The notes under the pieces are model-generated. The model had not been told where the DNA came from and did not search any database. It worked only from the letters and a program-made list of their open reading frames with translations. Shown one piece after another: positions 50,182-60,531 of a DNA stretch of 64,000 bases. The position numbers were made by a program, and so were the translations under genes. The stretch is from Photobacterium salinisoli (GTDB lineage: Bacteria; Pseudomonadota; Gammaproteobacteria; Enterobacterales; Vibrionaceae), in NCBI RefSeq assembly GCF_003614885.1, contig NZ_QZMS01000007.1, positions 1,426,001-1,490,000 of the forward strand, given 5' to 3'. Positions within the stretch are counted from its first letter, which is position 1; each line of letters opens with the position of its first letter.

Positions 50182-51153
50182 ATGTTTTTATCGCGTTATA
50201 CTACGCCGTGGCGTCTGCGCGAACGCGGCATCATGGGCATGAACAAGCGCAATCACAGCTATATCGGCCGTTATAACGACCGCAGTCTGTACCCGCTTGT
50301 TGATGATAAACTGAAAACCAAGATCATCGCCCAGCGTGCGGGAGCAACCGTACCTGAACTGATTGGGGTGATCAGAAGTCAGGTGCATGTTAAAGAGATC
50401 CACGACATGGTGCGTGACTGGCCGGGCTTTGTTATCAAACCGGCTCAGGGTTCTGGCGGGAAAGGCATTCTTGTCATTATCAAGCATGAAAACGGTTTAT
50501 ACACCAAACCGTCCGGGGCTGTTATTAATAAGCAGGATGTAGAAAGGCACATCACCAACACCCTGGCCGGGCTCTTTTCGCTCGGCGGCAAGAATGATGT
50601 TGCCATGGTTGAAAACCTGATCCAGTTTGATAATGTCTTCGACGGGTTCAGCTTTGAAGGCGTGCCGGACATACGCGTGATCGTATTTAAAGGTTACCCT
50701 GTCATGGCCATGATGCGATGTTCTACCGCAGCCTCTGACGGCAAAGCCAACCTCCACCAGGGCGCCGTCGGGGTCGGTATTGATATCGCCTCCGGCAAAG
50801 CTGTTCGTGCGGTGCAGTTTAACCTGCCGGTAGAGCGTCACCCGGACACTGAAAGGTTGCTCAGCGAGCTCACCGTACCCAACTGGCTGAAGTTACTGGA
50901 ACTGGCAGCCAGTGCCTGGGAAATGACAGGGCTGGGCTATCTGGGTACTGACATGGTACTGGATAAAGTCAAAGGCCCTATGGTACTGGAGCTTAATGCC
51001 CGACCGGGCCTTGCGATCCAGACAGCCAATGGCTGCGGATTGCTTCCACGCCTTCATCACATCGAAAGTCTGGGCACACCGTCCAAGATGCCCACGCCGG
51101 CTGAACGCGTCGCCTATGCCGCCGAGCAGTTTGGTGCTAAGCCGCTGTTCTGA
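50182..51153 (+). CDS. Alpha-L-glutamate ligase-like protein (ATP-grasp, RimK-related)
   Basis: This 323-residue ATP-grasp ligase has GIMGMNKRNHSYIGRYNDRSLYPLVDDKLKTK at the start, the ATP-binding loop FVIKPAQGSGGKGILVI near residue 80, DIRVIVFKGYPVMAMMRC, and the Mg2+-binding VLELNARPGLAIQ near residue 273. It belongs with the RimK-type ligases that add Glu or similar residues to a carboxyl acceptor. The substrate is unknown. RBS GGAGG is placed 8 bases before the ATG inside the upstream gene's stop. A strong terminator follows, so it ends the triad. Confidence 0.9.
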   Translation: MFLSRYTTPWRLRERGIMGMNKRNHSYIGRYNDRSLYPLVDDKLKTKIIAQRAGATVPELIGVIRSQVHVKEIHDMVRDWPGFVIKPAQGSGGKGILVIIKHENGLYTKPSGAVINKQDVERHITNTLAGLFSLGGKNDVAMVENLIQFDNVFDGFSFEGVPDIRVIVFKGYPVMAMMRCSTAASDGKANLHQGAVGVGIDIASGKAVRAVQFNLPVERHPDTERLLSELTVPNWLKLLELAASAWEMTGLGYLGTDMVLDKVKGPMVLELNARPGLAIQTANGCGLLPRLHHIESLGTPSKMPTPAERVAYAAEQFGAKPLF

Positions 51154-51164
51154 ATCTTACAATC

Positions 51165-51190
51165 GCCCCGGCTTCCTGCCGGGGCTTTCT
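51165..51190 (+). terminator. Rho-independent terminator after the ATP-grasp ligase gene
   Basis: Stem GCCCCGGC / GCCGGGGC with loop TTCCT, followed by TTTCTTCTTC, 12 bases past the stop. Confidence 0.88.
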
Positions 51191-51262
51191 TCTTCAGGCC
51201 AATTAGGCGCATAATAGCTAAGTCATCATAGTCATTGATTTCAATTGGTTATTGGAGAACCT

Positions 51263-52411
51263 ATGTCAGAGATCCTGCGTTTATTTGACCAGCCAGTGGA
51301 TCGCACCAACAGTAACAGTACAAAGTGGCTGAAGTATCAGGGAAAGGATGTCCTGCCTATGTGGGTGGCAGACAGTGACTTCAGAGTACCGGATGCGATT
51401 ACACGCGCCCTCCACCAGCATGTCGAGCACGGTGTCTTTGGCTACGGCTCAGTGCCTGAATCACTCAGCGAGGTACTCGTTGAGCGCATGGCAACGCTTT
51501 ATAACTGGCAGATCAAACCGGAATGGATTGTCTATTTACCCGGTCTGGTATGTGGTCTCAATCTGGCTGTTCGCGCCTGTACCGAGCAACATCAGGCTGT
51601 CGTCAGTCCCAAGCCGGTTTACCCGAAATTCTTTACCGCAGCAAAATACGCATCACGCCCGCTGGCTTATTCCCCCGTGACATTACAGCAAGGGCGCTGG
51701 CTGATGGATTTAGAGGCGACTGACCTCCCGCCAGAAAGCAAGCTGCTGCTGTTCTGTAATCCCTTAAATCCCGGCGGTACCGTCTACACACGACAGGAAC
51801 TCAATGCCCTGCACCATTTTGCCAAAAAGCATGACTTGTATGTTTGTTCCGATGAAATCCACTGTGATTTGATCCTGGATGAAAACGCCCGCCATATTCC
51901 CTTTGCCAGTCTGGATGAAGATGCTGCCCAGCGCTCCATCACCCTGATAGCACCGAGCAAGACCTTTAACATTGCCGGACTTGGCGCATCAATGGCAATC
52001 ATTCCCAATTTCGAACTGCGACGCCGTTTCAACCGTACACGGGCCGGCATAGTCCCTGAGGTCAATGTGCTGGCTTATACCGCCGCCGAAGCCGCGTACC
52101 GTGATTGCCAACCTTGGCTCGACAGCCAGCTGCACTATCTGCGTCAGCACAGAGACAGGCTGATGACAGCTATCAACAGCATGCCGGGGCTCAAACTGCA
52201 GCCAATTGAAGCGACCTACCTGGCCTGGATTGATGCCTCCGGCCTGCCTGTGGCAAACCCGCATGCCTTTTTTGAAGCCGCCGGTGTTGGCTTCTCGCCT
52301 GGTGCTGATTTTGGCCATTCCGGATTTGTCAGAATGAATTTTGGCTGTACCAGTCAGACTTTGGAACTGGCGATATCGCGCATGAAACACGCCATTGATT
52401 CAATCGGTTAA
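51263..52411 (+). CDS. MalY/PatB family C-S lyase (PLP-dependent aminotransferase fold)
   Basis: The 382-residue fold-type I PLP enzyme begins FDQPVDRTNSNSTKWLKYQGKDVLPMWVADSDF, a MalY/PatB signature. The PLP Lys lies in IAPSKTFNIAGL near residue 236, and LLLFCNPLNPGGTVYTRQEL and VCSDEIHCDLIL are the Asn and Asp cofactor blocks. Relatives cleave cystathionine or cystine-type C-S bonds; E. coli MalY also represses maltose genes. The ATG at 51263 with TTGGAGAA is the best start. The gene lies alone between terminators. Confidence 0.9.
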   Translation: MSEILRLFDQPVDRTNSNSTKWLKYQGKDVLPMWVADSDFRVPDAITRALHQHVEHGVFGYGSVPESLSEVLVERMATLYNWQIKPEWIVYLPGLVCGLNLAVRACTEQHQAVVSPKPVYPKFFTAAKYASRPLAYSPVTLQQGRWLMDLEATDLPPESKLLLFCNPLNPGGTVYTRQELNALHHFAKKHDLYVCSDEIHCDLILDENARHIPFASLDEDAAQRSITLIAPSKTFNIAGLGASMAIIPNFELRRRFNRTRAGIVPEVNVLAYTAAEAAYRDCQPWLDSQLHYLRQHRDRLMTAINSMPGLKLQPIEATYLAWIDASGLPVANPHAFFEAAGVGFSPGADFGHSGFVRMNFGCTSQTLELAISRMKHAIDSIG

Positions 52412-52499
52412 TAATTAGCCATCTGATAGCCATTACCCCTAAAGATTTTCACTGCCTGTCCGATAGAGATAACACTGGTTTTAATTTCTGTCGGACTCC

Positions 52500-53021
52500 A
52501 TGCAAATCCATACCATAGACAAAGCACAGCTTATCAGTGAAGTGCAGCTTGGTAACCAGCTCAACCGCGCGGTTGAGCAAGGGCGCCGATCTGACTTCGC
52601 ACTGATGCTGGCTATGTTGTCGCCGGATTATCTGGAAACCACGCCGACCGAAAAACCACTCCCCCCTGCAACATCAGAAGAACAACTGCGTTCCTATTTC
52701 GAGTTGCAAGACCCTGCACCACTGTCGACATCCGAGTTCTGCTACCCCCGCGGTGCAGAGCAGTCAAGAGCGTTCCATTATGGTGGTCTTTCCGCAACCC
52801 GCTTACTCAGCTCGTTGCAACCCATCGCGATGACGTTTCCCCCTCAAGACACTAAAGGCTTGCCGGAAGAGCTGTACCATAATCTGTCCGGGCATGAGCG
52901 CCGCCGTCTGCCGCCCACCCAGCCGGAACCCCTCAAAGGATCCCCGCAGGATCTCTACCTTAACCTTATCCGGGCCAAACGTTCCGCTGAAATGTATGGC
53001 GCCGTTGCTAAGGTCTGCTGA
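52500..53021 (+). CDS. VC2046/SO_2500 family protein
   Basis: This 173-residue soluble protein is of a family known only from Vibrionaceae, Shewanella and relatives. Blocks I recognise: LGNQLNRAVEQGRRSDFALMLAMLSPDYLE at the start, and the paired helices PEELYHNLSGHERRRL and PQDLYLNLIRAKRSAEMYG in the C-terminal half. No function is known. No signal peptide or membrane helix is present. It lies between the C-S lyase and the SDR gene, all on the plus strand. Confidence 0.8.
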   Translation: MQIHTIDKAQLISEVQLGNQLNRAVEQGRRSDFALMLAMLSPDYLETTPTEKPLPPATSEEQLRSYFELQDPAPLSTSEFCYPRGAEQSRAFHYGGLSATRLLSSLQPIAMTFPPQDTKGLPEELYHNLSGHERRRLPPTQPEPLKGSPQDLYLNLIRAKRSAEMYGAVAKVC

Positions 53022-53268
53022 TCAATATCACCTTTTCTTTTCGTTATTTTTCAGTCAATTAAGTAAATTTTCCGCGACATCTCACAAAGTACTAAATTTC
53101 GTGACAAGCGTCATAGGCCAAACAATTCAATGCCGCTTTACCTGCGCACTTAACTAAGATTTAACATTATCAGGGTGTTATTAGTTTATTGAATAGTGAG
53201 GGTGAAGATGGTTTAAACCGTCATTGCTGTTACGACTTCTCGGTATCCACATATAGGAAGATTGCGCT

Positions 53269-53958
53269 ATGAATATTGCAGACTCAGTTATTCTTATTAC
53301 TGCTGCAGGCTGCCCATTAGGAAAAGCTGCATCGTTCCATTTCTCCTCATTAGGCGCACGGATAGCCCTGGTAGATACAGACAGTGAACGATTGCACATC
53401 AACCATCAGGAATGCTTAGCCAAAGGCAGTGAATGTTACGCCTTGTGTCTGTCCGACAATAAAGAAGCCACTATTGCCAGTGCCATTGAAGCGGTACACG
53501 AACAGTACGGAAAAATCGATGTACTGATCAATTGCTGGCTGGGGGTCGATATTCCCATGCTGCTGACCCAGACCTCAGTTGAAGAATTCTGCCAGCTGAT
53601 GACAGAAGGCACATCGGCGTTTCTTTCCTTTGGTAAACAAACCGCAAACTATATGCGCGAACATCATCAGTCTGGTGTGATCATCAATTTAGCCGCTTGC
53701 AGGCCGGATAATCCCATACCTTTGAGCAGCAGCTCCAAAGCTATGCTGGCAGGCTTTACTCAAAGCTGGTCCAAAGAACTGGCGCAGTACAAAATTCGTG
53801 TCGGTGGTGTTTTCCCGCTGATCTTTGATGAGCGGCAAGATCTGCCTCCCAGCACACTGCTCAGCCTGCCCATGCAGTATGAAATTGCCCGTAGTGCTGA
53901 GTACATAGTCTCGAACGACTATTTCAATGGCAGAATGATTGAAGCAGAAGTGGTTTGA
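53269..53958 (+). CDS. SDR-family protein with degenerate active site
   Basis: The 229-residue Rossmann-fold protein follows the short-chain dehydrogenase layout (VILITAAGCPLGKAASFHF, the VDTDSERL acidic end, YGKIDVLINCW, GVIINLAACRP, and SSSSKAMLAGFTQSWSKELA). The catalytic YxxxK is SxxxK here, and the NAG motif reads NCW. The glycine motif is also altered (TAAGCPLG). It may bind a nucleotide but is unlikely to be a normal dehydrogenase. RBS AGGAAG precedes the ATG. It converges on adhE with a terminator between. Confidence 0.82.
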   Translation: MNIADSVILITAAGCPLGKAASFHFSSLGARIALVDTDSERLHINHQECLAKGSECYALCLSDNKEATIASAIEAVHEQYGKIDVLINCWLGVDIPMLLTQTSVEEFCQLMTEGTSAFLSFGKQTANYMREHHQSGVIINLAACRPDNPIPLSSSSKAMLAGFTQSWSKELAQYKIRVGGVFPLIFDERQDLPPSTLLSLPMQYEIARSAEYIVSNDYFNGRMIEAEVV

Positions 53959-54013
53959 AGCCGTCACTTCAGCAATCACTAACGCCATAGGCAGATTTTG
54001 TCAGACGGCATTA

Positions 54014-54039
54014 AAAAACCCGCCATTCGGCGGGTTTTT
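54014..54039. terminator. Bidirectional terminator between the SDR gene and adhE
   Basis: Stem AAAAACCCGCC / GGCGGGTTTTT, loop ATTC, with A/T runs on both sides. Confidence 0.9.
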
Positions 54040-54061
54040 GTTTCACTCAACCAATAGGTTA

Positions 54062-56776
54062 TCAAGCCTTGGCTGCAACCTTTTTGCTTCTGGCTGCGGG
54101 TGCCACCTGAATGACCTCTGCAGGTTTCTGATCTGCATTCTTCTTAATCACAGTCGTGCCTTCAAAAGTTTCGCCTTCTACATACGCCTTTCCGTAGTAA
54201 GAAGCCAATAGCACCTTTTTCAGCTCAGCAATCAGCGGATAACGCGGGTTCGCTCCGGTGCACTGATCATCAAAGGCTTCAACAGCCAGCTCATCCAGTT
54301 TTGCCAGGAAGTCAGACTCTGAGACTCCTGCTGCCTGAATTGACTTAGGAATATCCAAATCGTCTTTCAGTTCATCCAGCCAGCTCAGCAGACGTTCAAT
54401 TTTCTGTGCGGTACGGTCGCCGGGCTGTGAAAGGCCCAGGTGATCGGCCACTTCAGCATAACGTCGACGAGCTTGCGGGCGGTCGTACTGAGAGAAAGCC
54501 GTCTGCTTGGTTGGATTGTCGTTGGCGTTATAACGCACCACATTCGCTATCAGCAAGGCGTTTGCCAGACCATGCGGAATATGGAACTCAGCACCGATTT
54601 TGTGCGCCATAGAGTGACACACTCCCAGGAAGGCATTGGCAAATGCAATACCAGCGATAGTGGCCGCGTTATGGACTTTCTCGCGGGCAATCGGGTCTTT
54701 CGCACCGTTCGCGTAGCTGGAAGGCAGGTATTGCTTGAGCAGTTGCAGTGCCTGCAATGCCTGGCCATCTGAATACTCGTTTGCCAGCACAGAGACATAG
54801 GCTTCCAACGCATGGGTCACTGCGTCATAACCACCAAACGCAGTCAGGGATTTTGGCATGTTCATCACCAGATTGGCATCAACGATTGCCATCTGAGGTG
54901 TCAGCTCATAGTCCGCCAGCGGGTATTTCGCGCCTGTCTCATCATCGGTGACGACCGCAAACGGTGTCACTTCAGACCCCGTCCCTGAAGTGGTTGTAAT
55001 ACACACCAACTCCGCTTTTTTACCCATTTTAGGGAACTTATAAATACGTTTACGGATGTCCATAAAGCGCATTGCCAGCTCTTCAAAGTGGGTTTCCGGA
55101 TGCTCATACATTACCCACATGATTTTCGCGGCATCCATCGGCGAACCACCACCCAGTGCGATGATCACATCAGGCTGGAAGCTCTTCATTGCTTCTGCAC
55201 CTTTTTTGACGATAGTCAGCGTTGGGTCGGCTTCCACATCGTAGAAAGCATGGACATCTATACCCTGTGCTTTGAGTAACGTCATCACTTCATCGGCATA
55301 GCCGTTGTTAAACAGAAAACGGTCAGTCACCAGAAAGGCACGTTTCTTATCTTCCAGATCCGTCAGTGCCACAGGCAGGCTGCCGCGGCGGAAATAGATG
55401 GACTTAGGCAGTTTGTGCCACAGCATATTTTCAGCTCGCTTCGCCACTGTTTTCTTATTAATTAAGTGCTTAGGCCCTACGTTTTCAGAGATAGAGTTCC
55501 CACCCCATGAACCGCAGCCTAAGGTTAATGATGGCGCTATGTTGAAGTTGTACAGATCACCAATACCGCCATGGGTAGTCGGGATATTGACCAGAATTCG
55601 CGCGGTTTTCAGCTTGTCGCCAAAATACTTAATGCGATCTTCATTGATATCCTGGTTGGTGTACAAGCCCGAGGTGTGACCAATACCGCCAAGATCAACC
55701 ATCTTGCAGGCCATATCTACTGCATCTTCGAAGGTTTTGGCACGGAACATCCCCAGGGTTGGTGACAGTTTCTCGTGGGCAAACTCTTCATCAATAGTAA
55801 TGGCATCACCTTCACCAATAAGCACCTTAGTATCGGAAGGCACTGACACCCCTGCCATTTCAGCAATTTTTGTAGCTGGCTGGCCCACGATATCGGCATT
55901 CAGGCTGCCTTCAATCAAGATGACTTTGCGTACTTTATCGGCTTCTTCCTTGTTCAGTACATAACCTTTATGACTGGCAAAACGCGCCTTCACTTCGTCA
56001 TAGATTTCATCCATCACGATCACGGCCTGTTCTGAGGCACACACCACGCCGTTATCAAATGTCTTAGACATCAGCACAGATGCCACCGCACGTTTTACAT
56101 CGGCCGTTTCGTCAATCACCACAGGCACATTACCCGCACCGACGCCAATGGCCGGCTTACCTGACGAGTATGCGGCTTTCACCATGCCCGGACCACCAGT
56201 GGCCAGAATCAGGTTAAGATCCGGGTGTTTCATCAGGGCATTGGACAACTCAACCGAAGGCTGATCAATCCAGCCAATGATATCTTTGGGTGCGCCAGCC
56301 GCAACAGCGGCATCCAGCACCAGTTTCGCCGCTGCGTTGGTGGATGCTTTCGCCCGTGGGTGCGGAGAAAAAATAATACCGTTACGGGTTTTGAGTGAAA
56401 TCAGGGATTTGAAAATAGCCGTTGAGGTGGGATTGGTCGTCGGCACAATGCCGCAGATAATACCGACAGGCTCTGCGATGGTGATAGTGCCGAACTCGTC
56501 ATTCTCTTCCAGAATGCCGCAGGTCTTTTCATCTTTGTATTTGTTGTAAATAAATTCAGAGGCAAAGTGGTTTTTGATCACCTTGTCTTCAACGATTCCC
56601 ATACCGGACTCTTGTACGGCTTGCTGGGCCAGAGGAATACGGGCATTGTTTGCCGCCAGTGAGGCGGCACGGAAAATCTTGTCTACTTGCTCCTGCGAGT
56701 AAGTGGCAAAAATCTTCTGTGCGGCTTTAACACGGGCAACCATTGCATCGAGTTCTGCCAAATTCGTTACAGGCAT
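54062..56776 (-). CDS. adhE: Bifunctional acetaldehyde-CoA/alcohol dehydrogenase AdhE
   Basis: The 904-residue fusion has an N-terminal acetylating aldehyde dehydrogenase (about 1-440), with the catalytic Cys in [15 protein letters not shown] near residue 245. The C-terminal half is an iron-containing alcohol dehydrogenase (about 450-870), with [14 protein letters not shown] and the metal-ligand region [25 protein letters not shown]. It reduces acetyl-CoA to ethanol in fermentation and forms spirosome filaments. RBS TAGGAGTTT precedes the ATG at 56776; an in-frame TTG two codons up is not needed. The upstream 640 bases contain no gene. Confidence 0.97.
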   Translation of the reverse strand: MPVTNLAELDAMVARVKAAQKIFATYSQEQVDKIFRAASLAANNARIPLAQQAVQESGMGIVEDKVIKNHFASEFIYNKYKDEKTCGILEENDEFGTITIAEPVGIICGIVPTTNPTSTAIFKSLISLKTRNGIIFSPHPRAKASTNAAAKLVLDAAVAAGAPKDIIGWIDQPSVELSNALMKHPDLNLILATGGPGMVKAAYSSGKPAIGVGAGNVPVVIDETADVKRAVASVLMSKTFDNGVVCASEQAVIVMDEIYDEVKARFASHKGYVLNKEEADKVRKVILIEGSLNADIVGQPATKIAEMAGVSVPSDTKVLIGEGDAITIDEEFAHEKLSPTLGMFRAKTFEDAVDMACKMVDLGGIGHTSGLYTNQDINEDRIKYFGDKLKTARILVNIPTTHGGIGDLYNFNIAPSLTLGCGSWGGNSISENVGPKHLINKKTVAKRAENMLWHKLPKSIYFRRGSLPVALTDLEDKKRAFLVTDRFLFNNGYADEVMTLLKAQGIDVHAFYDVEADPTLTIVKKGAEAMKSFQPDVIIALGGGSPMDAAKIMWVMYEHPETHFEELAMRFMDIRKRIYKFPKMGKKAELVCITTTSGTGSEVTPFAVVTDDETGAKYPLADYELTPQMAIVDANLVMNMPKSLTAFGGYDAVTHALEAYVSVLANEYSDGQALQALQLLKQYLPSSYANGAKDPIAREKVHNAATIAGIAFANAFLGVCHSMAHKIGAEFHIPHGLANALLIANVVRYNANDNPTKQTAFSQYDRPQARRRYAEVADHLGLSQPGDRTAQKIERLLSWLDELKDDLDIPKSIQAAGVSESDFLAKLDELAVEAFDDQCTGANPRYPLIAELKKVLLASYYGKAYVEGETFEGTTVIKKNADQKPAEVIQVAPAARSKKVAAKA

Positions 56777-57425
56777 AGTCAAACTCCTAACTTTAAGATT
56801 GAAAACTTTTTAGTAAGGATACCTCTCAGATTCCTTGCCATGAGATCGCTTATCGCCGATTGAGCACACTTAGTAAATTGCTTTCAAAACTGATTTTATG
56901 ACTTCATTGCCAGGTGAGGCTTGATCTGGATCATACTAAATGCACACATCAACACGATGTCACTACCCAGAAAAAAGCAATTAAGTCAATTATTTAAAAA
57001 GCAACCCAATTGAAATCATTCACAAAACAAATGTTTACACACTCGCCACCATGAAAATAAATTTCATTTTGGTAATTTTTATTCACAAAGAGACAGCGGA
57101 TTGGCTCAACTTAACGGCTACCGGTCCATACCCCTTTCTGGGTAGTATTCACACCACATAAAGCCTAATCCAGTAACGCTCAGAACGACAATGTCACTGT
57201 ATGACTTTTTTACTGCCAATAAGCAACACCGAGCATAAACCTAGTAGAGAAAGCAGGAATAACAAAGAAAAACAGTGAAATAGAAGCAGCCAACCTTGTC
57301 TTCTCCCTGCTGCTGTCAACTGAGTCAGCTCTTACCGGCAGCAGGTGCACACAGCGCGGAAATGGCTCTGGCAAAGGCCGCGACTCTTAAGTATGCTTTA
57401 TTTTTCAATCGCTCAGATGTTATTT
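56777..57425. other. Intergenic region between adhE and the K+ channel gene
   Basis: About 650 bases of divergent upstream DNA. No gene is supportable. It should contain the adhE promoter and redox-sensitive control sites and the channel promoter; none is close enough to consensus for me to place. Confidence 0.4.
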
Positions 57426-58274
57426 ATGTCCCACTCAACACTAAAAGAAAGACTCTACATCACCATATTTGGCACCCACACCCCGGCGGGCAAAGCATTT
57501 GATATCACATTAATTCTGACCATACTGGCATCAATCATTGTTCTGATGCTCGTGTCTATCAGTCCGATAAGCCAGGAGTGGGGACAGGTGTTCTACCTGA
57601 TGGAATGGGGGTTTACGCTGATCTTTACGCTTGAGTATCTGCTCAGGCTGTACTGCTCTCCCAAGCCGGCCGCCTATGCCCGCAGTTTTTACGGCATTGT
57701 CGATTTACTCGCTATCTTACCGACCTATCTGGTGTTTTTTTTCCCGGCCGCCCATTACCTGATGGTCATCCGGTTACTGAGAGTAATGCGCATATTTCGG
57801 GTACTAAAGCTGGTCCGCTATCTGCAGGATTCTAATTTGCTGCTGAGGTCATTGTTACAATCCAGCCGTAAGATTTTTATCTTTTTCACTACGGTCGCAA
57901 TACTGGTCACTGTGTTTGGTTCACTCATGTTTGTCATTGAAGGGCCGGAGCATGGTTTTACCAGCATTCCTTACAGTATTTACTGGGCTATAGTGACCTT
58001 AACTACTGTAGGTTATGGTGATCTGGTGCCTCAGACAGATCTCGGCAAAACACTCGCCTCTTTCACTATGCTGCTGGGTTACTCCATTATTGCCATCCCC
58101 ACCGGTATTATCACGGCAGAAATTGGCCATCAGAGTCAGTTACACCGAACCCTGGTGAAATGCATGAACTGCTCACGCTCAGGGCATGAACCCGATGCTG
58201 TCTTCTGTAAGCACTGCGGCAGCGAGCTCGCCCATCCCGACGACAGGGTCGTCTCTGCACCTGTCTCAAAATGA
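57426..58274 (+). CDS. Voltage-gated-type potassium channel with C-terminal zinc ribbon
   Basis: This 282-residue ion channel has six helices: S1-S3, an S4 with spaced arginines (MVIRLLRVMRIFRVLKLVRYLQ), and S5-pore-S6 with the K+ filter TTVGYGD in LTTVGYGDLVPQT. After S6 there is a short cytoplasmic tail with two CxxC pairs (CMNCSRSG and CKHCGSEL), a rubredoxin-type zinc ribbon. The start is uncertain: the ATG at 57426 (MSHSTLKERLYITIFGTHTPAGKAFD) fits relatives, and upstream frame to a GTG at 57345 adds 27 unlikely residues. It converges on cysS. Confidence 0.87.
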   Translation: MSHSTLKERLYITIFGTHTPAGKAFDITLILTILASIIVLMLVSISPISQEWGQVFYLMEWGFTLIFTLEYLLRLYCSPKPAAYARSFYGIVDLLAILPTYLVFFFPAAHYLMVIRLLRVMRIFRVLKLVRYLQDSNLLLRSLLQSSRKIFIFFTTVAILVTVFGSLMFVIEGPEHGFTSIPYSIYWAIVTLTTVGYGDLVPQTDLGKTLASFTMLLGYSIIAIPTGIITAEIGHQSQLHRTLVKCMNCSRSGHEPDAVFCKHCGSELAHPDDRVVSAPVSK

Positions 58275-58309
58275 TTTCAGAATAACGAAGCCGGATCAGC
58301 ACGCACAAA

Positions 58310-58331
58310 AAAGCCCTCGCAAGAGGGCTTT
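58310..58331. terminator. Bidirectional terminator between the channel gene and cysS
   Basis: Stem AAAGCCCTC / GAGGGCTTT with loop GCAA between converging genes; an A run precedes and a T-containing tail follows. Confidence 0.85.
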
Positions 58332-58363
58332 CTCATTCAGTTTTGCCATGATCCGATAAACGG

Positions 58364-59743
58364 TTATTTACGACGCCAGGTCGTGCCTTGCGGGCCATCT
58401 TCAAGAATAATGCCCATTGCAGTCAAGGTATCACGGGCGGCATCTGCAGCTGCCCAGTCTTTGGCAGCACGGGCATCCAGGCGTTGCTGGATAAGAGATT
58501 CAATCTCAGCCACATCATCTGCCTTAGCACTGCTTTGTAAGAAGGTTTCTGGATCCTGCGCCAGCAGTCCCAGTACTTCGCCCAGTTCACGCAACTGAGC
58601 ACCGAGCGCTGAGGCCGCCTGCAGATCTTCACCTTTCAGGCGGTTAATCTCACGCGCCATATCAAACATCACAGAGTAGGCTTCCGGTGTATTAAAATCG
58701 TCATCCATGGCCGTGGTAAAGCGTGCGACAAAGGCTTCACCACCCTGTGCGGCAACGTCCGTATCCAAGCCACGCAGTGCCGTATACAGACGCTCCAGCG
58801 CGGAACGCGCTTGCTTCAGGTTCTCTTCGCTGTAATTAAGCTGGCTGCGATAATGACCTGACATCAGGAAATAACGAACAGTTTCAGCGTCGTAATGCCC
58901 AAGTACGTCACGAATAGTAAAGAAGTTACCTAGTGATTTGGACATTTTCTCACGATCAACCATGACCATACCGCTGTGCATCCAGGTATTCACATACTGG
59001 GTATCATGGGCACAACAGGATTGTGCAATTTCATTTTCGTGATGCGGAAACTGAAGATCAGAGCCGCCGCCGTGAATATCAAAATGATCGCCCAGAATGG
59101 CAGAGTTCATCGCAGAACATTCTATGTGCCAGCCCGGACGGCCAGGACCCCATGGCGATTCCCAGGTCGGCTCACCCGGCTTGGACATTTTCCACAGTAC
59201 AAAATCCAGCGGGCTGCGTTTTGCTGTTTCAATGTCGACACGTGCACCGGCTTGCAGCTGCTCCAGATCCTGACCAGACAGCTTACCGTATTCGTCAAAT
59301 TTACTGACTTCAAACATGACATCGCCGTTATCTGCGACGTACGCGAAACCACGCTCGATCAGACGTTGACACAGCGCAATAATTTCAGGAATGAATTTGG
59401 TTGCACGAGGCTCAATATCCGGACGCGCCATGCCCAAGGCATCAAAATCGGCGTACATTTCGCCAATCAGGCGCTCTGTCAGAGAATCACAGCTTTCACC
59501 GTTTTCTGCCGCGCGTTTAATGATTTTATCGTCAATATCTGTGATATTACGGACAAATGTCAGATCATAGCCGCTGTAACGCAAGTAGCGTGACACCACG
59601 TCGAATGCAACAAAGGTACGGCCGTGGCCGATGTGACATAAATCGTAAATAGTAACCCCGCAGACGTACATGCCGATTTTACCTGGCACTATGGGTTTAA
59701 ATTCCTCTTTTTGTCTAGTCAGTGAGTTATAGATCTTTAACAT
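58364..59743 (-). CDS. cysS: Cysteine--tRNA ligase CysS
   Basis: The 459-residue class Ia synthetase carries HIGH ([20 protein letters not shown]), the zinc-binding region, [15 protein letters not shown], and KMSKS ([17 protein letters not shown]). Length matches E. coli CysS (461). It charges tRNA-Cys. It is divergent from ppiB, as in many gammaproteobacteria. Confidence 0.97.
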   Translation of the reverse strand: MLKIYNSLTRQKEEFKPIVPGKIGMYVCGVTIYDLCHIGHGRTFVAFDVVSRYLRYSGYDLTFVRNITDIDDKIIKRAAENGESCDSLTERLIGEMYADFDALGMARPDIEPRATKFIPEIIALCQRLIERGFAYVADNGDVMFEVSKFDEYGKLSGQDLEQLQAGARVDIETAKRSPLDFVLWKMSKPGEPTWESPWGPGRPGWHIECSAMNSAILGDHFDIHGGGSDLQFPHHENEIAQSCCAHDTQYVNTWMHSGMVMVDREKMSKSLGNFFTIRDVLGHYDAETVRYFLMSGHYRSQLNYSEENLKQARSALERLYTALRGLDTDVAAQGGEAFVARFTTAMDDDFNTPEAYSVMFDMAREINRLKGEDLQAASALGAQLRELGEVLGLLAQDPETFLQSSAKADDVAEIESLIQQRLDARAAKDWAAADAARDTLTAMGIILEDGPQGTTWRRK

Positions 59744-59786
59744 GTCTGATAATTACTCATTTCAGGGGTTACGATTCAAAGGGCTG

Positions 59787-59813
59787 ATTATACCCAAGTC
59801 GCCTCAAGATGCT
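59787..59813. repeat. Possible short dispersed intergenic repeat
   Basis: The stretch TATACCCAAGTCGCCTCAAG and following TGCTAGG between cysS and ppiB resembles, from memory, a short conserved intergenic motif often seen in Vibrionaceae genomes. It occurs once here. I could not test it against other loci. Confidence 0.3.
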
Positions 59814-59986
59814 AGGTTCAGCGCGATTGGCATGGTTAACGGCCACACTACCGATTTTACCAATCCCAACCCTCTTCTATAGTTATAGAATTAACTTGGT
59901 TCACCTATATAAACTGTATTGACGCTTTGCCTTAGTTCGTTAGAATTCAGGGTTTAAAGCAATACACTCCAGTTAAGGATAAGCTC

Positions 59987-60484
59987 ATGGTAACGCTTCA
60001 CACCACTTTTGGTGATATTAAAATCCAGCTCAACACAGAAAAAGCTCCGGAAACCAGTGCGAACTTCCTGCAGTACTGCCGTGACGGTTTCTACAATGGT
60101 ACGCTGTTTCACCGTGTGATTGACGGCTTCATGGTTCAGGGCGGCGGCATGGCGTCTGGCATGGTTGAAAAAGAAACCCGCGCACCCATCAAGAATGAAG
60201 CTAACAATGGTTTGAGCAACAAAACTGGCAGCATCGCGATGGCCCGCACCATGGAGCCACATTCCGCAAGCTCTCAATTCTTCATCAACGTCAATGACAA
60301 CAACTTCCTGGATTTCAAATCTGAAACACCAGATGGTTGGGGATACTGCGTATTTGGTGAAGTGGTCGAAGGTATGGATATCGTCAACAAGATCAAATCG
60401 GTTGCGACAGGTAACTGGGGTTATGTCCATCAGGACGTGCCGGTTGAAGAAGTTGTCATCAATTCTGTTACCATCGAAGAATAA
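59987..60484 (+). CDS. ppiB: Peptidyl-prolyl cis-trans isomerase B (cyclophilin)
   Basis: The 165-residue cytoplasmic cyclophilin contains [15 protein letters not shown], the [15 protein letters not shown] catalytic strand region, and [17 protein letters not shown]. It lacks a signal peptide, so it is the cytoplasmic PpiB rather than periplasmic PpiA. It isomerises Xaa-Pro bonds. TAAGGATAAGCTC precedes the ATG. lpxH follows 47 bases later and the two are usually paired in this order. Confidence 0.96.
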   Translation: MVTLHTTFGDIKIQLNTEKAPETSANFLQYCRDGFYNGTLFHRVIDGFMVQGGGMASGMVEKETRAPIKNEANNGLSNKTGSIAMARTMEPHSASSQFFINVNDNNFLDFKSETPDGWGYCVFGEVVEGMDIVNKIKSVATGNWGYVHQDVPVEEVVINSVTIEE

Positions 60485-60531
60485 TTTCCTGCCAAGGTGG
60501 CCGCTCACACCGGCCACCTGTCTCAATACTT

